DNA from: Tenebrionibacter intestinalis | GTDB lineage: Bacteria; Pseudomonadota; Gammaproteobacteria; Enterobacterales; Enterobacteriaceae | DNA length: 64,000 bases | Reading direction: 5' to 3' | Assembly (NCBI RefSeq): GCF_016632365.1 | Contig: NZ_JAEPBH010000005.1 | Coordinates: forward strand, 42,326-106,325 | Shown here: positions 32,421 through 42,128 of the stretch, one piece after another | How the letters are laid out: every line of letters starts with the position of its first letter | Numbering within the stretch: the stretch's first letter is position 1 | Position numbers and translations under genes: made by a program | The notes under the pieces: generated by a model | Told to the model about the DNA's origin: nothing | The model's input: only the letters and a program-made list of their open reading frames with translations | Database searches by the model: none

Positions 32421-32834
32421 TCAATTAATCTCGATACGACGCGGTTTCATCGCTTCCGGGATGACACGTTCAAGCTCGATATACAACAGGCCGTTAACCA
32501 ACGTGGCGCCACGCACGTGGATATTTTCCGCCAACTGAAATTTGCGTTCGAAATTACGTTCGGCGATGCCCTGATACAAATATGTACGCTCTTTTTGCTC
32601 GCCAGGACGAGCGCCTTTGACTACCAGTAGGTTATCCTGAGCCGTAATATCAAGATCATTTTCAGCAAACCCGGCGACGGCAATCGCAATGCGGTAGTGG
32701 TTTTCATCTACCAGTTCAACGTTGTATGGAGGGTAGCCGCCATTGCCCTGGCTCTGGTTGCTTTCAAGCAGGTTAAACAGGCGGTCAAAGCCGATAGCAG
32801 TACGATACAGCGGGGACAGGTCAAAATTACGCAT
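32421..32834 (-). CDS. ibpA: Small heat-shock protein IbpA
   Basis: 137 residues, equal to E. coli IbpA. An alpha-crystallin-type holdase that binds aggregating proteins and, in E. coli, also represses its own translation. It opens [24 protein letters not shown]; the core has [28 protein letters not shown]; the C-terminal RRIEIN carries the I-x-I anchor. First gene of ibpAB. Confidence 0.96.
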   Translation of the reverse strand: MRNFDLSPLYRTAIGFDRLFNLLESNQSQGNGGYPPYNVELVDENHYRIAIAVAGFAENDLDITAQDNLLVVKGARPGEQKERTYLYQGIAERNFERKFQLAENIHVRGATLVNGLLYIELERVIPEAMKPRRIEIN

Positions 32835-32880
32835 AAGTGCTAGCTCCTGAAATCAGCGAGAATGTATAACGCCTTCCATT
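32835..32880 (-). promoter_or_regulatory. Putative ROSE-type RNA thermometer of ibpA
   Basis: The leader before ibpA ends CTCGCTGATTTCAGGAGCTAGC, like the E. coli ibpA leader, in which the AGGAG is sequestered by an upstream U/C-GCU segment until heat melts it. Assigned by sequence resemblance and position, not by folding. Confidence 0.55.
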
Positions 32881-32939
32881 TGGACAGGCCTTGTGGTGTG
32901 CGCTCCCGTTCGGCAAGCCGCTTTCAGACCACGAATATA

Positions 32940-32967
32940 AAATGAATCCGAAAATCTGAATTTCAAG
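32940..32967 (-). promoter_or_regulatory. Putative sigma-32 promoter of ibpAB
   Basis: On the minus strand CTTGAAA (rc of 32961-32967) matches the sigma-32 -35 exactly. The -10 (ATTCATTT near 32940-32948) is only a partial match to CCCCATnT. Confidence 0.5.
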
Positions 32968-33175
32968 GCGGGTATCGTTATTTTTTTGAGCTACGCACGT
33001 TCTTTGCTTAGACTACAGGGCGGAAGTAGCCAGAAAATATGCGTTGCGAGCAGTAAATTCCAGAGAATCTGCGAACACACCCACAGAGCGGAGTTTTAAG
33101 ACTATTCAATACGGACCGGGGTGTTTATAACCCTTTAACAGGCATTGCGCAGTGCCTCACTTCCAGGGGAAGAAA

Positions 33176-33502
33176 ATGATGTTGAGAAGCTATTTTCATA
33201 GAATTTTATTCGGCAGCGCGGTCGCCGTTTTATGCGGCTGTTCGAGCATTATGACCCATACCGGAGGCGAGCCGGGCTACTATACAGGCACGCGCGCCAG
33301 CTATAACATGCTAAAAGACGACAAGACCAGTTGGGGAATGAAACCGCTTGCGGCGCTGGATCTGCCCTTCTCCGCCATTATGGATACCGTGCTGCTGCCC
33401 TGGGATGCCTTTCGCACCGATAAATCGGTGAAAAACCGCGTAAAGGAGAGCGAGGATTCCTCTCTCTTCACTAATTCCGTTATTCCTCCGGCTAAACCAT
33501 AG
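33176..33502 (+). CDS. yidQ: YidQ family lipoprotein (DUF1375)
   Basis: 108 residues from the ATG at 33176 (a second ATG follows at once), 5 bp after AGGGGA. The signal peptide ends at a lipobox-like VLCGC, giving a lipidated Cys, then SSIMTHTGGEPGYYTGTRASYNML. The conserved LAALDLPFSAIMDTVLLPWD segment matches E. coli YidQ. Function unknown; predicted membrane-anchored periplasmic protein. Its stop abuts the yidR stop on the other strand with no gap. Confidence 0.88.
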   Translation: MMLRSYFHRILFGSAVAVLCGCSSIMTHTGGEPGYYTGTRASYNMLKDDKTSWGMKPLAALDLPFSAIMDTVLLPWDAFRTDKSVKNRVKESEDSSLFTNSVIPPAKP

Positions 33503-34798
33503 CTATAGCGAGGTTTCCGTCACCATGAGTTGCCGGAAACCGCCTACGTCCTGCATCCATGCTACCTGGCTACCGTCAGGCGAAAACAGCACGGCATCCG
33601 CCGAAGGCGCGACGGGCAATTCGTCAGTGAGCGCCGTTATTTCACCGGTTAGCGCGTCGCATATTACAATACGGCGACCCTGCGCAAAGCCAATATGGCT
33701 TCCGGCAGGATGCCAGTTAAACGCAGAATCCACGCCCGCGCCATGCGTCAACTGACGCGGTTCGCCGCCGTTAGGCGAAAGCAGCCACAATTGCGCAACG
33801 CCGCCATCATCAAGCATTAAAAAGGCCAGGTTTTCTCCCTGCCGATCGCTGCGAATCCAGTGGCGGGGCGTGCCTGCCAGCCCCGGATAGCGTCGGTTAT
33901 GGGTAAACGTAAGGCGGCGTTGGGCCACGCCTGCCGGCGGCGCCGGTAGGGTGTCATCCGTTCCCTGTAGCGGCGCATCGCCCGCCTGCTTCCAGGCGTT
34001 CTCATCTGCGGGTAAATCGACAATAAATAACTCCGGCACGTTATCGCCCTGAAGCGATCGGGTGTCGCCAATAAACGCCAGCGCCCAGCGCTGACGCGTG
34101 CCGTCTGGCTTCAGGTATCCTTCTGCTCCCACCCAGCCTTCTTCATAAGCTCGATTGATATCGTCGCTGCCGGGCTGCGGCTGCGCCATAGTGCGGCTAA
34201 CCAGCACGCACCAGTGGCTGCCTGCATATTCACGCGGATGGCGCCCCGGCGGCGTAACCGGCCCATAGGGCAGCGCCACGCCTATGTTGCGCAAATCAAG
34301 CGCCGGATCGCGCATATGCAATACATGATCGTTATAGGTAAAGCTCAGACGGCTGCCGTCCGGGCTCCAGACGTGAACGTGACTGCCGCCGCGCAGCGCG
34401 CCGGGCGTATACGGCGTAGTAATATCCATCGCATCCAGATTGCTCGCCTGTCCTGTCTGCGCCACCACCACGCCGCGCCGGTGATGAAAGTCGTAATGCC
34501 AGTCTGCGTTCGGGTTTTCCGGCCCGTGAATAAACACATAGCGTGTCGGCAACTGCGGATTTACGGTTACAACACCCACGTGTGCGCCGTGTGGTGCCCG
34601 GTAAATCACCTGTACCTCTCCTGTTTGCACGTTTACGCGCTCAATGGTCTCACCGGTAAACGATGATCCGGACGGGCGGACGTCAAAAGCCAGCCAGCGG
34701 CCGTCGGGCGTCCAGGCGTTGATATTGGTAAGCTGATGGTTACGCGGCGCAAAAGTGAGCTGTTTCACGGCATTTAGTCCTGAGGGGATAAATGCCAA
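33503..34798 (-). CDS. yidR: YidR: TolB-like beta-propeller protein (DUF3748)
   Basis: 431 residues, similar to E. coli YidR. No signal peptide, so probably cytosolic. Repeated propeller blades show the WSPDGSRLSFTY / FSPDGSQVAWMQ / NWHPAGSHIGFAQ pattern. Related folds occur in TolB and oligogalacturonide lyases, but the lyase active site was not verified. Function unknown. Convergent with yidQ at zero spacing, as part of the conserved ibpBA-yidQ-yidR block. Confidence 0.88.
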   Translation of the reverse strand: MAFIPSGLNAVKQLTFAPRNHQLTNINAWTPDGRWLAFDVRPSGSSFTGETIERVNVQTGEVQVIYRAPHGAHVGVVTVNPQLPTRYVFIHGPENPNADWHYDFHHRRGVVVAQTGQASNLDAMDITTPYTPGALRGGSHVHVWSPDGSRLSFTYNDHVLHMRDPALDLRNIGVALPYGPVTPPGRHPREYAGSHWCVLVSRTMAQPQPGSDDINRAYEEGWVGAEGYLKPDGTRQRWALAFIGDTRSLQGDNVPELFIVDLPADENAWKQAGDAPLQGTDDTLPAPPAGVAQRRLTFTHNRRYPGLAGTPRHWIRSDRQGENLAFLMLDDGGVAQLWLLSPNGGEPRQLTHGAGVDSAFNWHPAGSHIGFAQGRRIVICDALTGEITALTDELPVAPSADAVLFSPDGSQVAWMQDVGGFRQLMVTETSL

Positions 34799-35069
34799 AA
34801 GGGTAAAAGATCTGCTGTAAAAAATCTTGCGCCGTGTACCGGTCAGCGATGTAAATATTTGCTCTGTTGGGCTGTCAGCAAGTCAGGCAACGGGAAAAAT
34901 GCTGGCAGAAGAGGCGCCCTGGCAATGAAATATTTCAACAATACGCCAGTTTGAAGATCCGTCACTGTCTGTAGAGACGGATAACCCCAGGCGCTTAAAG
35001 CGACTTGCAACTGCTTAAAACGTTTTTACGGTGGACTCATTTTTAAGGGTTTTCTTCTCACTGCCTGAT
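34799..35069. other. yidR-cpxQ intergenic region
   Basis: 271 bp holding the yidR promoter side. It has no recognisable gene or operator. Confidence 0.5.
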
Positions 35070-35096
35070 AAAAAAGGCCCCCACATCATGTGGGGG
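35070..35096 (-). terminator. cpxP/CpxQ rho-independent terminator
   Basis: On the minus strand CCCCCACA-TGA-TGTGGGGG is followed by CCTTTTTT. Confidence 0.92.
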
Positions 35097-35127
35097 AAGA
35101 CAGGGATGGTGTCTATGGCAAGGAAAA
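35070..35127 (-). ncRNA. cpxQ: CpxQ small RNA (cpxP 3' end)
   Basis: On the minus strand the 3' end of the cpxP transcript reads TTTTCCTTGCCATAGACACC, continues with ATCCCTGTCTTC, and ends in the CCCCCACA/TGTGGGGG hairpin and a T-run. This is the 58-nt CpxQ of E. coli and Salmonella, released from cpxP mRNA by RNase E and acting with Hfq to repress envelope-protein mRNAs. The seed region looks unchanged. The 5' end is set by analogy. Confidence 0.9.
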
Positions 35128-35151
35128 CAGAAGTATTACTGGTTACTAAGG

Positions 35152-35646
35152 TTACGGATTACTGCTACTAAGCTGTAAAATGGAATGCGTTTGCTGGTCG
35201 GCAATTTCACGAAGCTCGTTCATAAGCTGATGATGTTTATCGTTTAAAATTGCCCGTTGCTCAGGCGTTAGCAGCCGAAACATTTGGTTGCGTACCTTTG
35301 CCATTTCCACCTGGCGGGCAACCTGTTCCCGGGCCATTTTTTCAGCCTGAATACGCACAGCTTTTTCGTCAAAATTTTCAGACGTAATAAGCCGGTGCAT
35401 AACTTCTAATTCGCTAACATTAACAGGGGACTGGCTATGTTTTGCCAGATGCATCAGATCGCGCATTTGTTGGCGTTGCTGTTCAGTCAGACTAATACCG
35501 TCAAACATATGCTGCTGAATGATGTTGTGCTGCGTTGTCTCTTCAACCTGATGCCATCTGTCGCCTGTGTTTGCTTCAACAACCTGCCCGGGGAACAGAG
35601 TGAGCGCCAGGGCCGAGGCCATGATGACAGCAGTAACATTGCGCAT
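35152..35646 (-). CDS. cpxP: Periplasmic stress adaptor CpxP
   Basis: 164 residues from the ATG at 35644-35646, with GGGAG 6 bp before; a GTG one codon earlier is too close to the ribosome site. An N-terminal signal peptide (to about residue 25) is followed by an all-helical domain with the two LTxxQ motifs: [13 protein letters not shown] and LTPEQRAIL. It inhibits CpxA and carries misfolded proteins to DegP. Divergent from cpxR, with a perfect CpxR box between; the 3' end makes CpxQ. Confidence 0.95.
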   Translation of the reverse strand: MRNVTAVIMASALALTLFPGQVVEANTGDRWHQVEETTQHNIIQQHMFDGISLTEQQRQQMRDLMHLAKHSQSPVNVSELEVMHRLITSENFDEKAVRIQAEKMAREQVARQVEMAKVRNQMFRLLTPEQRAILNDKHHQLMNELREIADQQTHSILQLSSSNP

Positions 35647-35728
35647 CACTTACTCCCAAAAAATCTTGTGTGCTGCGATTCAACGAGAAGGAGTGTACGA
35701 TTCCCGCTGAAAACTAGCGTCAGGGGGT

Positions 35729-35743
35729 GTAAAACAACGTAAA
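35729..35743 (+). promoter_or_regulatory. CpxR box between cpxP and cpxRA
   Basis: GTAAAACAACGTAAA is an exact GTAAA-N5-GTAAA tandem site. It lies 83 bp from the cpxP start and 54 bp from cpxR, so it can serve both divergent genes. Confidence 0.9.
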
Positions 35744-35796
35744 GTCATGGATTAGCCGTCCTGGATGACGTAATTTCTGCGCCGGAGGTATTAAAA

Positions 35797-36495
35797 ATGA
35801 ATAAAATTCTGTTAGTCGACGATGACCGGGAGCTCACTTCCCTTCTTAAGGAATTACTCGATATGGAAGGGTTTAATGTTCTTGTCGCCCACGACGGCGA
35901 GCAGGCGTTAAATCTTCTGGACGATACCGTGGATTTGCTATTGCTGGATGTCATGATGCCGAAAAAAAACGGCATTGATACGCTTAAGGAGCTGCGCCAG
36001 TCGCATCAAACCCCTGTCATTATGCTAACAGCCCGCGGCAGCGAGCTCGATCGCGTGCTGGGCCTTGAGCTGGGCGCTGACGATTACCTGCCGAAACCAT
36101 TTAATGACCGTGAGCTGGTCGCCCGCATTCGCGCTATCCTGCGACGCTCGCACTGGAGTGAACAACAGCAAACGACCGAAACAGGTTCTCCAACGCTGGA
36201 AGTGGACTCGCTGAGCCTCAACCCCGGTCGCCAGGAAGCCAGCTTTGACGGTAAAATACTGGAACTGACCGGCACCGAATTCACGCTGCTTTACTTACTG
36301 GCGCAACACCTCGGCCAGGTGGTATCCCGCGAGCATCTGAGTCAGGAAGTGTTGGGTAAACGCCTGACGCCGTTCGATCGCGCCATTGATATGCATATCT
36401 CCAATCTGCGTCGCAAGCTCCCGGAACGCAAAGATGGCCACCCCTGGTTTAAAACGCTCAGAGGACGCGGTTATCTGATGGTATCGGCTTCATGA
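35797..36495 (+). CDS. cpxR: Response regulator CpxR
   Basis: 232 residues. An OmpR/PhoB-type regulator of the envelope-stress response. The receiver domain has DDDRE near 8-12, the phosphorylated Asp in LLLLDVMMPKKNG near 51, and the PKPF Lys near 101. The C-terminal winged helix has HISNLRRKL and TLRGRGYLM. GGAGG precedes the start. It overlaps cpxA by 4 bp (ATGA). Confidence 0.98.
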   Translation: MNKILLVDDDRELTSLLKELLDMEGFNVLVAHDGEQALNLLDDTVDLLLLDVMMPKKNGIDTLKELRQSHQTPVIMLTARGSELDRVLGLELGADDYLPKPFNDRELVARIRAILRRSHWSEQQQTTETGSPTLEVDSLSLNPGRQEASFDGKILELTGTEFTLLYLLAQHLGQVVSREHLSQEVLGKRLTPFDRAIDMHISNLRRKLPERKDGHPWFKTLRGRGYLMVSAS

Positions 36496-37865
36496 TAGGA
36501 AGCCTTACCGCACGCATTTTTGCCATTTTCTGGCTAACGCTGGCGCTGGTATTAATGCTGGTTTTAATGTTGCCTAAGCTCGACTCTCGTCAGATGACGG
36601 AACTTCTGGAGAGCGAGCAGCGCCAGGGCACCATGATTGAACAACATGTTGAAGCCGAGCTGGCGAACGATCCACCCAATGATTTGATGTGGTGGCGTCG
36701 CTTGTTTCGTTCTATCGACAAGTGGGCTCCCCCCGGGCAGCGATTGCTATTGGTTACCAGCGAAGGGCGTGTTATCGGCGCCCAGCGCAATGAAATGCAG
36801 ATCATTCGCAACTTTATCGGCCAGTCCGATAACGTCGATCGCCCGCAAAAGAAAAAATATGGCCGCCAGGAGCTGGTTGGGCCTTTTTCCGTGCGGGACG
36901 GCGAAGATAGCTACCAACTCTACCTGATTCGCCCGGCCAGTAATTCTCAGTCCGACTTTATTAATTTATTGTTTGACCGCCCGCTTTTGCTGCTCATTGT
37001 GACGATGCTGGTTAGCTCGCCGCTACTGCTGTGGCTTGCCTGGAGCCTGGCAAAGCCTGCGCGTAAACTGAAAAATGCCGCAGATGAAGTCGCTCAGGGC
37101 AACCTGCGCCAGCATCCCGAACTGGAATCCGGGCCGCAGGAGTTTCATGCCGCCGGCGCCAGCTTTAACCAGATGGTGTCTGCCCTTGAACGCATGATGA
37201 CCGGCCAGCAGCGCCTGCTGTCTGATATTTCTCACGAACTGCGTACGCCGCTTACGCGTCTGCAGCTTGGTACCGCGCTCCTGCGCCGCCGCAGCGGTGA
37301 GAGCAAAGAACTGGAACGTATCGAAACAGAGGCACAGCGCCTGGACAGCATGATTAACGATCTGTTGGTTATGTCGCGCACGCAGCAGAAAAACGCGCTG
37401 GTCAGCGAAACGCTGAAGGCGAACCAGCTATGGAGTGAAATGCTGGACAACGCCGTCTTTGAAGCTGAGCAAAAAGGCAAAACGCTGGAGATTACCTATC
37501 CGCCAGGCCCGTGGCTGTTGTACGGTAACCCTAATGCGCTTGAAAGCGCGCTGGAAAACATTGTTCGTAACGCGCTGCGCTATTCACATACCCGTATCGC
37601 CGTAAATTTTTCAGTGGATAAACAAGGCGTTACCGTTACGGTTGATGATGATGGCCCGGGCGTTAGCGCAGAAGATCGTGAGCAGATTTTTCGCCCGTTC
37701 TTTCGTACCGACGAAGCCCGCGATCGCGAAACCGGCGGTACCGGTTTGGGGCTTGCGATTGTGGAGACCGCTGTGCAGCAACACCGCGGTTGGGTAAAAG
37801 CCGATAATAGCCCCCTGGGAGGGCTGCGCCTCACGCTCTGGCTACCGTTGCATCGCCGCACGTAA
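36492..37865 (+). CDS. cpxA: Sensor histidine kinase CpxA
   Basis: 457 residues, equal to E. coli. Two membrane helices (about 8-28 and 165-185) flank a periplasmic sensor domain; HAMP follows. The phosphorylated His lies in [13 protein letters not shown] near 248, the N box is [12 protein letters not shown], the G1 box DDDGPGV and the G2 box GTGLGLAI. It phosphorylates or dephosphorylates CpxR. Placed directly before trmL-cysE here, unlike E. coli, where cpxRA lies elsewhere. Confidence 0.98.
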   Translation: MIGSLTARIFAIFWLTLALVLMLVLMLPKLDSRQMTELLESEQRQGTMIEQHVEAELANDPPNDLMWWRRLFRSIDKWAPPGQRLLLVTSEGRVIGAQRNEMQIIRNFIGQSDNVDRPQKKKYGRQELVGPFSVRDGEDSYQLYLIRPASNSQSDFINLLFDRPLLLLIVTMLVSSPLLLWLAWSLAKPARKLKNAADEVAQGNLRQHPELESGPQEFHAAGASFNQMVSALERMMTGQQRLLSDISHELRTPLTRLQLGTALLRRRSGESKELERIETEAQRLDSMINDLLVMSRTQQKNALVSETLKANQLWSEMLDNAVFEAEQKGKTLEITYPPGPWLLYGNPNALESALENIVRNALRYSHTRIAVNFSVDKQGVTVTVDDDGPGVSAEDREQIFRPFFRTDEARDRETGGTGLGLAIVETAVQQHRGWVKADNSPLGGLRLTLWLPLHRRT

Positions 37866-37873
37866 ACCTGACT

Positions 37874-37899
37874 CTCTTCTTCCTGTGACGGGAGAAGAG
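37874..37899 (+). terminator. Stem-loop between cpxA and trmL
   Basis: CTCTTCTTCC / GGGAGAAGAG stem with one mismatch, 9 bp past cpxA, with no U-tract. Confidence 0.4.
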
Positions 37900-37956
37900 A
37901 TGCCCTCTGCCGGCAAATCTGCTATTCTGCGCCCCCCGAACGGAAGGGAAGGGCTG

Positions 37957-38427
37957 ATGCTCAATATCGTGCTGTTTGAACCAGAAATACCGCCTAATAC
38001 TGGTAATATTATTCGCCTGTGCGCCAATACCGGCTTTCGTCTGCATATCATTGAACCAATGGGATTTGCCTGGGACGATAAGCGCCTGCGGCGTGCCGGG
38101 CTGGATTATCACGAGTTTACCCAGGTGAATCGCCATGCCGACTTTGCAGCTTTTACGGCAACGGCGCAACCGAAACGCCTGTTCGCTCTGACAACGAAAG
38201 GCACGCCAGCGCACAGCGCTGTTAGCTATAACGAAGGGGATTATTTGCTGTTCGGGCCGGAGACCCGCGGTCTGCCCGCCAGCATTCTTGACACAATGCC
38301 CGCAGAGCAGAAAATCCGTATCCCTATGTTACCCGACAGCCGTAGCATGAACCTGTCAAATGCGGTATCTGTGGTGGTGTATGAAGCATGGCGTCAACTG
38401 GGATTCCCCGGCGCTCTGACGCGCTGA
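37957..38427 (+). CDS. trmL: tRNA (cytidine/uridine-34 2'-O)-methyltransferase TrmL
   Basis: 156 residues. A SPOUT-fold methyltransferase of the wobble ribose in tRNA-Leu. The N-terminal [26 protein letters not shown] and the C-terminal knot ([35 protein letters not shown]) are complete. Start is the ATG at 37957 after GGAAGGG. Its intact knot contrasts with the trmH remnant at 22.5 kb, which has lost the corresponding part. Confidence 0.96.
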   Translation: MLNIVLFEPEIPPNTGNIIRLCANTGFRLHIIEPMGFAWDDKRLRRAGLDYHEFTQVNRHADFAAFTATAQPKRLFALTTKGTPAHSAVSYNEGDYLLFGPETRGLPASILDTMPAEQKIRIPMLPDSRSMNLSNAVSVVVYEAWRQLGFPGALTR

Positions 38428-38607
38428 GGTTGATGAAATTCACTTTCCTTGCCCGCCCCAATGCGCCGTCTGCCCTGATTTTCTTTGAAGTCGATCGGCC
38501 CATTTAAATTGCGCCACATGGAAAAGCTCTACGTAAAAAACGCGCCAGGCTTCAGAGAAAGGTAAGTAGCTGGGGAGGGGGCGGCGCCAGCGCGGCTGGC
38601 CAGGATC

Positions 38608-38650
38608 GCGCTTTTAGCGTGCAAATAAATCTGAACACGCCCGAAAGCGC
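38608..38650. repeat. Interrupted stem-loop at the trmL-cysE convergence
   Basis: GCGCTTT...GCGTG pairs with CACGC...AAAGCGC around an AT-rich loop, 17 bp beyond the cysE stop. No U-tract. Probable transcript end structure. Confidence 0.4.
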
Positions 38651-38666
38651 CTGTCGGCAGGCAACG

Positions 38667-39485
38667 CTAAATGCCATCGCCGTATTCAAAGCCCTGCATT
38701 GCGTTAAAATTCTGATCCATATCCATTGCCGGCTTATCGCTTTCGGGGCGGCCAACAATGCGCGCAGGCACGCCTGCGGCAGTGGTATGCGCGGGAACAG
38801 GCTGCAACACTACGGAACCTGCGCCAATTTTAGCGCCGCGCCCGACTTCAATATTACCGAGGATTTTCGCGCCTGCTCCAATCATAACCCCTTCACGAAT
38901 CTTCGGATGGCGGTCGCCGCTGGTTTTACCGGTGCCGCCCAGGGTTACTGACTGCAAAATGGAGACGTCATCTTCAATGACAGCCGTCTCACCCACCACA
39001 ATACCGGTCGCGTGATCGAGCATAATACCGCGACCAATTTTAGCCGCCGGATGAATATCAACCTGAAAAGAAACCGACACCTGATTTTGCAGGAAGATCG
39101 CCAGCGCCCGACGTCCTTCATTCCATAGCCAGTGGCCGATACGGTAAGCCTGTAGTGCATGGAAGCCCTTGAGATAAAGCAGCGGCGTGGAGTATTTGTC
39201 CACCGCCGGATCGCGCGTGCGTACCGCCTGAATATCATAAGCGGCAGAAGCAATCATTTGCGGGTCGGCCGCGTAGGCCTCTTCTACCATCTCACGAATC
39301 GCGATGGCGGGCATAATCGCTGAAGCAAGCTTATTCGCCAGCATATAGCTCAGTGCGCTACCGAGGCTTTCATGTTTGAGGAGCGTTGCGTGATAGAAAC
39401 TGGCCAGCATAGGTTCGCAATCCGCCAGCGCCCGGGCTTCGGCTTTGATATTATTCCAGACCAGATTAACTTCTTCACACAACAT
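38667..39485 (-). CDS. cysE: Serine O-acetyltransferase CysE
   Basis: 272 residues. The first step of cysteine synthesis, making O-acetylserine from serine and acetyl-CoA; it forms the cysteine synthase complex with CysK. The N-terminal helical domain (EARALADCEPMLASFYHATLLKH) precedes left-handed beta-helix hexapeptides. Catalytic DHATGIVVGE lies near 157-166, and the C-terminal DMDQNFNAM...FEYGDGI tail ends with the Ile that enters the CysK site. Start is MLCEEVNLVWNN at 39485. The gpsA-cysE spacing is 74 bp. Confidence 0.96.
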   Translation of the reverse strand: MLCEEVNLVWNNIKAEARALADCEPMLASFYHATLLKHESLGSALSYMLANKLASAIMPAIAIREMVEEAYAADPQMIASAAYDIQAVRTRDPAVDKYSTPLLYLKGFHALQAYRIGHWLWNEGRRALAIFLQNQVSVSFQVDIHPAAKIGRGIMLDHATGIVVGETAVIEDDVSILQSVTLGGTGKTSGDRHPKIREGVMIGAGAKILGNIEVGRGAKIGAGSVVLQPVPAHTTAAGVPARIVGRPESDKPAMDMDQNFNAMQGFEYGDGI

Positions 39486-39559
39486 CGCTTTCTCCAGAAA
39501 TAACGAACCCGGCAATCTGAAGACAAATTACCGGGCCTGCGGTGATTATTTTTATTCCG

Positions 39560-40573
39560 TCAGCGGCTTTCGTCTCTGCGCGTACGACCTAACAGGGTTG
39601 ATGCTGCCTCGCGCGCGTTTTTTCCGCAATACAATACCTGATAAATTTCCTCAGTTATTGGCATTTCTACACAAAAACGCGCGGCAAGTTCACGCACTTC
39701 TTTGGTATTTCGGTAACCTTCCACCACCTGGCCTATTTTGTCCTGCGCGCTGATAACGTCCATCCCCTGTCCCAGCAACATACCAAAACGGCGGTTACGT
39801 GACTGGTTATCGGTGCAGGTCAGCACCAGATCGCCCAGGCCCGCCATACCCATGAACGTAGCCGGATCGGCGCCAAGCGCGCTGCCAAGCCGCGACATTT
39901 CTGCCAAACCGCGTGTGATAAGCGCCGTACGGGCATTAGCGCCGAAGCCAATACCGTCAGACATGCCGGCGCCAATAGCGATGACGTTTTTTACCGCGCC
40001 TCCCAGTTGCACGCCGATAAAATCGTGGTTGCGATAGACGCGAAAACTTTTACCGCAGTGCAAAAGCTGCTGTAAATCCTGCGCAAAAGCATCATCCGTC
40101 GCCGCAACGGCAATAGCCGTCGGCATACCTGCGGCCAGCTCTTTGGCGAATGTTGGGCCGGAAATAACCGCCAGCGCGATTTTCTTGCCCAGAATCTCGT
40201 GTGCCACATCCTGCAAAAGTCGCCCGGTTTCCGCCTCCAGGCCTTTTGTCGCCCACACAAGGCGCGCGTCAGGGCGCATTAACGGCTTAATCTGGTTTAG
40301 CACTTCACCAAATACGTGGCTTGGCACCACGACCAGAATATCGCGGCTGGCGCGCAGGGCATCGGCGAGCGAGCTTTCAGGATGGAGCGTATCCGGAAAC
40401 GGAACGTCGGGAAGAAAAGCGCTATTACAGCGCTCGCGCTGCAGCAGAGCGATATGCTGCGGGTTATGCCCCCAGAGCACGACCTGATGGCCGTTTCTCG
40501 CCAGTGTGATGGCTAGAGCGGTGCCGTACGAGCCGGCACCGATTACTGTCATTGACGCATGTAGGGTACTCAT
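39560..40573 (-). CDS. gpsA: Glycerol-3-phosphate dehydrogenase [NAD(P)+] GpsA
   Basis: 337 residues. It reduces dihydroxyacetone phosphate to sn-glycerol 3-phosphate for phospholipid synthesis. The Rossmann [10 protein letters not shown] lies near residues 12-21, followed by [12 protein letters not shown], the catalytic Lys in [14 protein letters not shown] near 193-206 and the [10 protein letters not shown] substrate loop. It overlaps the secB stop by one base, implying coupling in secB-gpsA-cysE. Confidence 0.96.
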   Translation of the reverse strand: MSTLHASMTVIGAGSYGTALAITLARNGHQVVLWGHNPQHIALLQRERCNSAFLPDVPFPDTLHPESSLADALRASRDILVVVPSHVFGEVLNQIKPLMRPDARLVWATKGLEAETGRLLQDVAHEILGKKIALAVISGPTFAKELAAGMPTAIAVAATDDAFAQDLQQLLHCGKSFRVYRNHDFIGVQLGGAVKNVIAIGAGMSDGIGFGANARTALITRGLAEMSRLGSALGADPATFMGMAGLGDLVLTCTDNQSRNRRFGMLLGQGMDVISAQDKIGQVVEGYRNTKEVRELAARFCVEMPITEEIYQVLYCGKNAREAASTLLGRTRRDESR

Positions 40574-41046
40574 CAGGCATCCTGATGTGGCGGCTCACCT
40601 TCAGCGCCGGCCTGCTGCTGCTGTAAGTAGTTCATAAACAGCGCATCAAAGTTCACAGGCGCCAGGTTAAGCTGCGGGAAAGTGCCGCGTGAAACCAGGC
40701 TCGTAATACATTCGCGCGCGTAAGGGAACAGAATGTTCGGGCAGTAGGCGCCCAGGCAGTGTGCCAACTGCGGGCCGTCAATGCCGCCAATGCTGAAAAT
40801 ACCGGCCTGCTGAGTTTCGCACAGGAATGCCGTTTCGTCGTTTAGCGTTGCCGTTACGGTAACGCGCAGCACAACTTCATAAACATCGTCAGCCAGTTTA
40901 CTGGACGCCGTGTCCAGATCCAGTTTCACTTCCGGCTGCCACTCTTTTTGAAAAACCTGCGGCGCATTCGGCGCTTCGAAGGAAACATCCTTGGTGTAAA
41001 CACGCTGGATCTGGAAGGTCATTTCGGTGTTGTTTTGTTCAGACAT
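40573..41046 (-). CDS. secB: Protein-export chaperone SecB
   Basis: 157 residues. A tetrameric cytosolic chaperone that keeps preproteins unfolded and hands them to SecA. Family core: [17 protein letters not shown], the F-x-W motif [29 protein letters not shown] and [11 protein letters not shown]. It continues a co-oriented run grxC-secB-gpsA-cysE. Confidence 0.97.
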   Translation of the reverse strand: MSEQNNTEMTFQIQRVYTKDVSFEAPNAPQVFQKEWQPEVKLDLDTASSKLADDVYEVVLRVTVTATLNDETAFLCETQQAGIFSIGGIDGPQLAHCLGAYCPNILFPYARECITSLVSRGTFPQLNLAPVNFDALFMNYLQQQQAGAEGEPPHQDA

Positions 41047-41180
41047 TAAAGAAACCCCTTAATAGTGATATTTTAAATTCCATTAGATAACGGGCCGGGC
41101 GCTCTTTGTCGCCCAAACCCGAAAACGACTCGCCAGTTGGCGCATTCAGTTTGCCCTTCAAAGGCGCGAACCGAACAACA

Positions 41181-41432
41181 TCAGACCAGCAGGGGGTCTA
41201 ACCCGCCCTTCGCATCCAGTGCGAACAAATCGTCACAGCCGCCAATATGCTGCGCATCAATAAAAATTTGCGGCACCGTTGTACGACCGCTGCGCTTGAT
41301 CATTTCTTCGCGCTTTGATGCATCGCCATCAATTGGCTGTTCTTCAAACGTCACGCCTTTACTCTCCAGCAGCGCTTTTGCACGATGGCAGTAGGGGCAT
41401 GTGACTTTCGTGTAGATTTCGATATTGGCCAT
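41181..41432 (-). CDS. grxC: Glutaredoxin 3
   Basis: 83 residues, as in E. coli. A glutathione-dependent disulfide reductase with the CPYC active site at residues 12-15, the TVPQIFID cis-Pro segment and GGCDDLFALD glutathione-binding region. Lies 17 bp after yibN. Confidence 0.96.
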   Translation of the reverse strand: MANIEIYTKVTCPYCHRAKALLESKGVTFEEQPIDGDASKREEMIKRSGRTTVPQIFIDAQHIGGCDDLFALDAKGGLDPLLV

Positions 41433-41449
41433 AGGTCGCTCCAGTGCGT

Positions 41450-41881
41450 TTATTTTCCGCGTACCAGCGGCAGATTCTCGCTGTTCCAGCCAGCCACGCC
41501 CTCTTTCATCACGAAGATGTGTTCAAAACCGGCTTTATAAAGCATATTGCCCGGCTCCTGCGCTGACATACCGTTGGCATCAACCACAATAATGGGCCTG
41601 TTTTTGTGTTTTTCCAGTTCACCAAAATTGTTGTTTTTAATATCGCTTAACGGGAAGTTCTGCGCGCCCGAAATATGTCCTTTGCGGAACTCATCGCGTT
41701 GACGCACATCGATAACGATAGCCTCTTCTTTGTTGATAAGGCGCGTGGCTTCACCACGGGTAATAACCTTAACTTTTGAGGTCATGCCCTTAAAGGTGGT
41801 GTAGATGACTGCCGCCAGAAGCGCAACCCATGCGATACTCAGTATCGGATGGCGACCAACGAATTGCATAATCTCTTGCAT
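41450..41881 (-). CDS. yibN: YibN: membrane-anchored rhodanese-like protein lacking the catalytic Cys
   Basis: 143 residues from the ATG at 41879-41881. One N-terminal membrane helix ([20 protein letters not shown]) precedes a cytosolic rhodanese domain ([33 protein letters not shown]). In the active-site loop this protein reads [11 protein letters not shown]. Active rhodaneses have Cys at the loop position occupied here by Ala, and E. coli YibN, as I recall it, has GMQCQEPA. Sulfurtransferase chemistry is thus unlikely; a structural role at the membrane is possible. It heads yibN-grxC-secB-gpsA-cysE. Confidence 0.92.
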   Translation of the reverse strand: MQEIMQFVGRHPILSIAWVALLAAVIYTTFKGMTSKVKVITRGEATRLINKEEAIVIDVRQRDEFRKGHISGAQNFPLSDIKNNNFGELEKHKNRPIIVVDANGMSAQEPGNMLYKAGFEHIFVMKEGVAGWNSENLPLVRGK

Positions 41882-42128
41882 GGGGGGTAACAACTCCCGA
41901 CAAATATTTATGAAAACCAGCGCAGAGTATACCTGCGCGTTGTGTCAATTACAGCCAGTGAACTGCAGGTAATGCATTTTCTGCGTAGTGTTACGGAAAA
42001 ATAATAAAAATAGCCGCCACAGGCGCGCTTTTCCCGGCGCTTCTTTGATCTTTCGGGGTTACCCGCCGCTATACATCGTAGTAAAATTACACAAATTTTT
42101 TATCTTCTCTGCATGAGGTTAACTACCA

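Noticed and set aside
33503..34798. Oligogalacturonide lyase (pectin degradation)
   Set aside because: The propeller fold resembles that family, but position next to yidQ-ibpA and similarity to YidR (DUF3748) explain it better; lyase active-site residues were not confirmed.
37865..38427. cpxRA next to trmL-cysE as a novel rearrangement
   Set aside because: It differs from E. coli K-12, but I recall the same neighbourhood in Yersinia and related genera, so it is probably ancestral.
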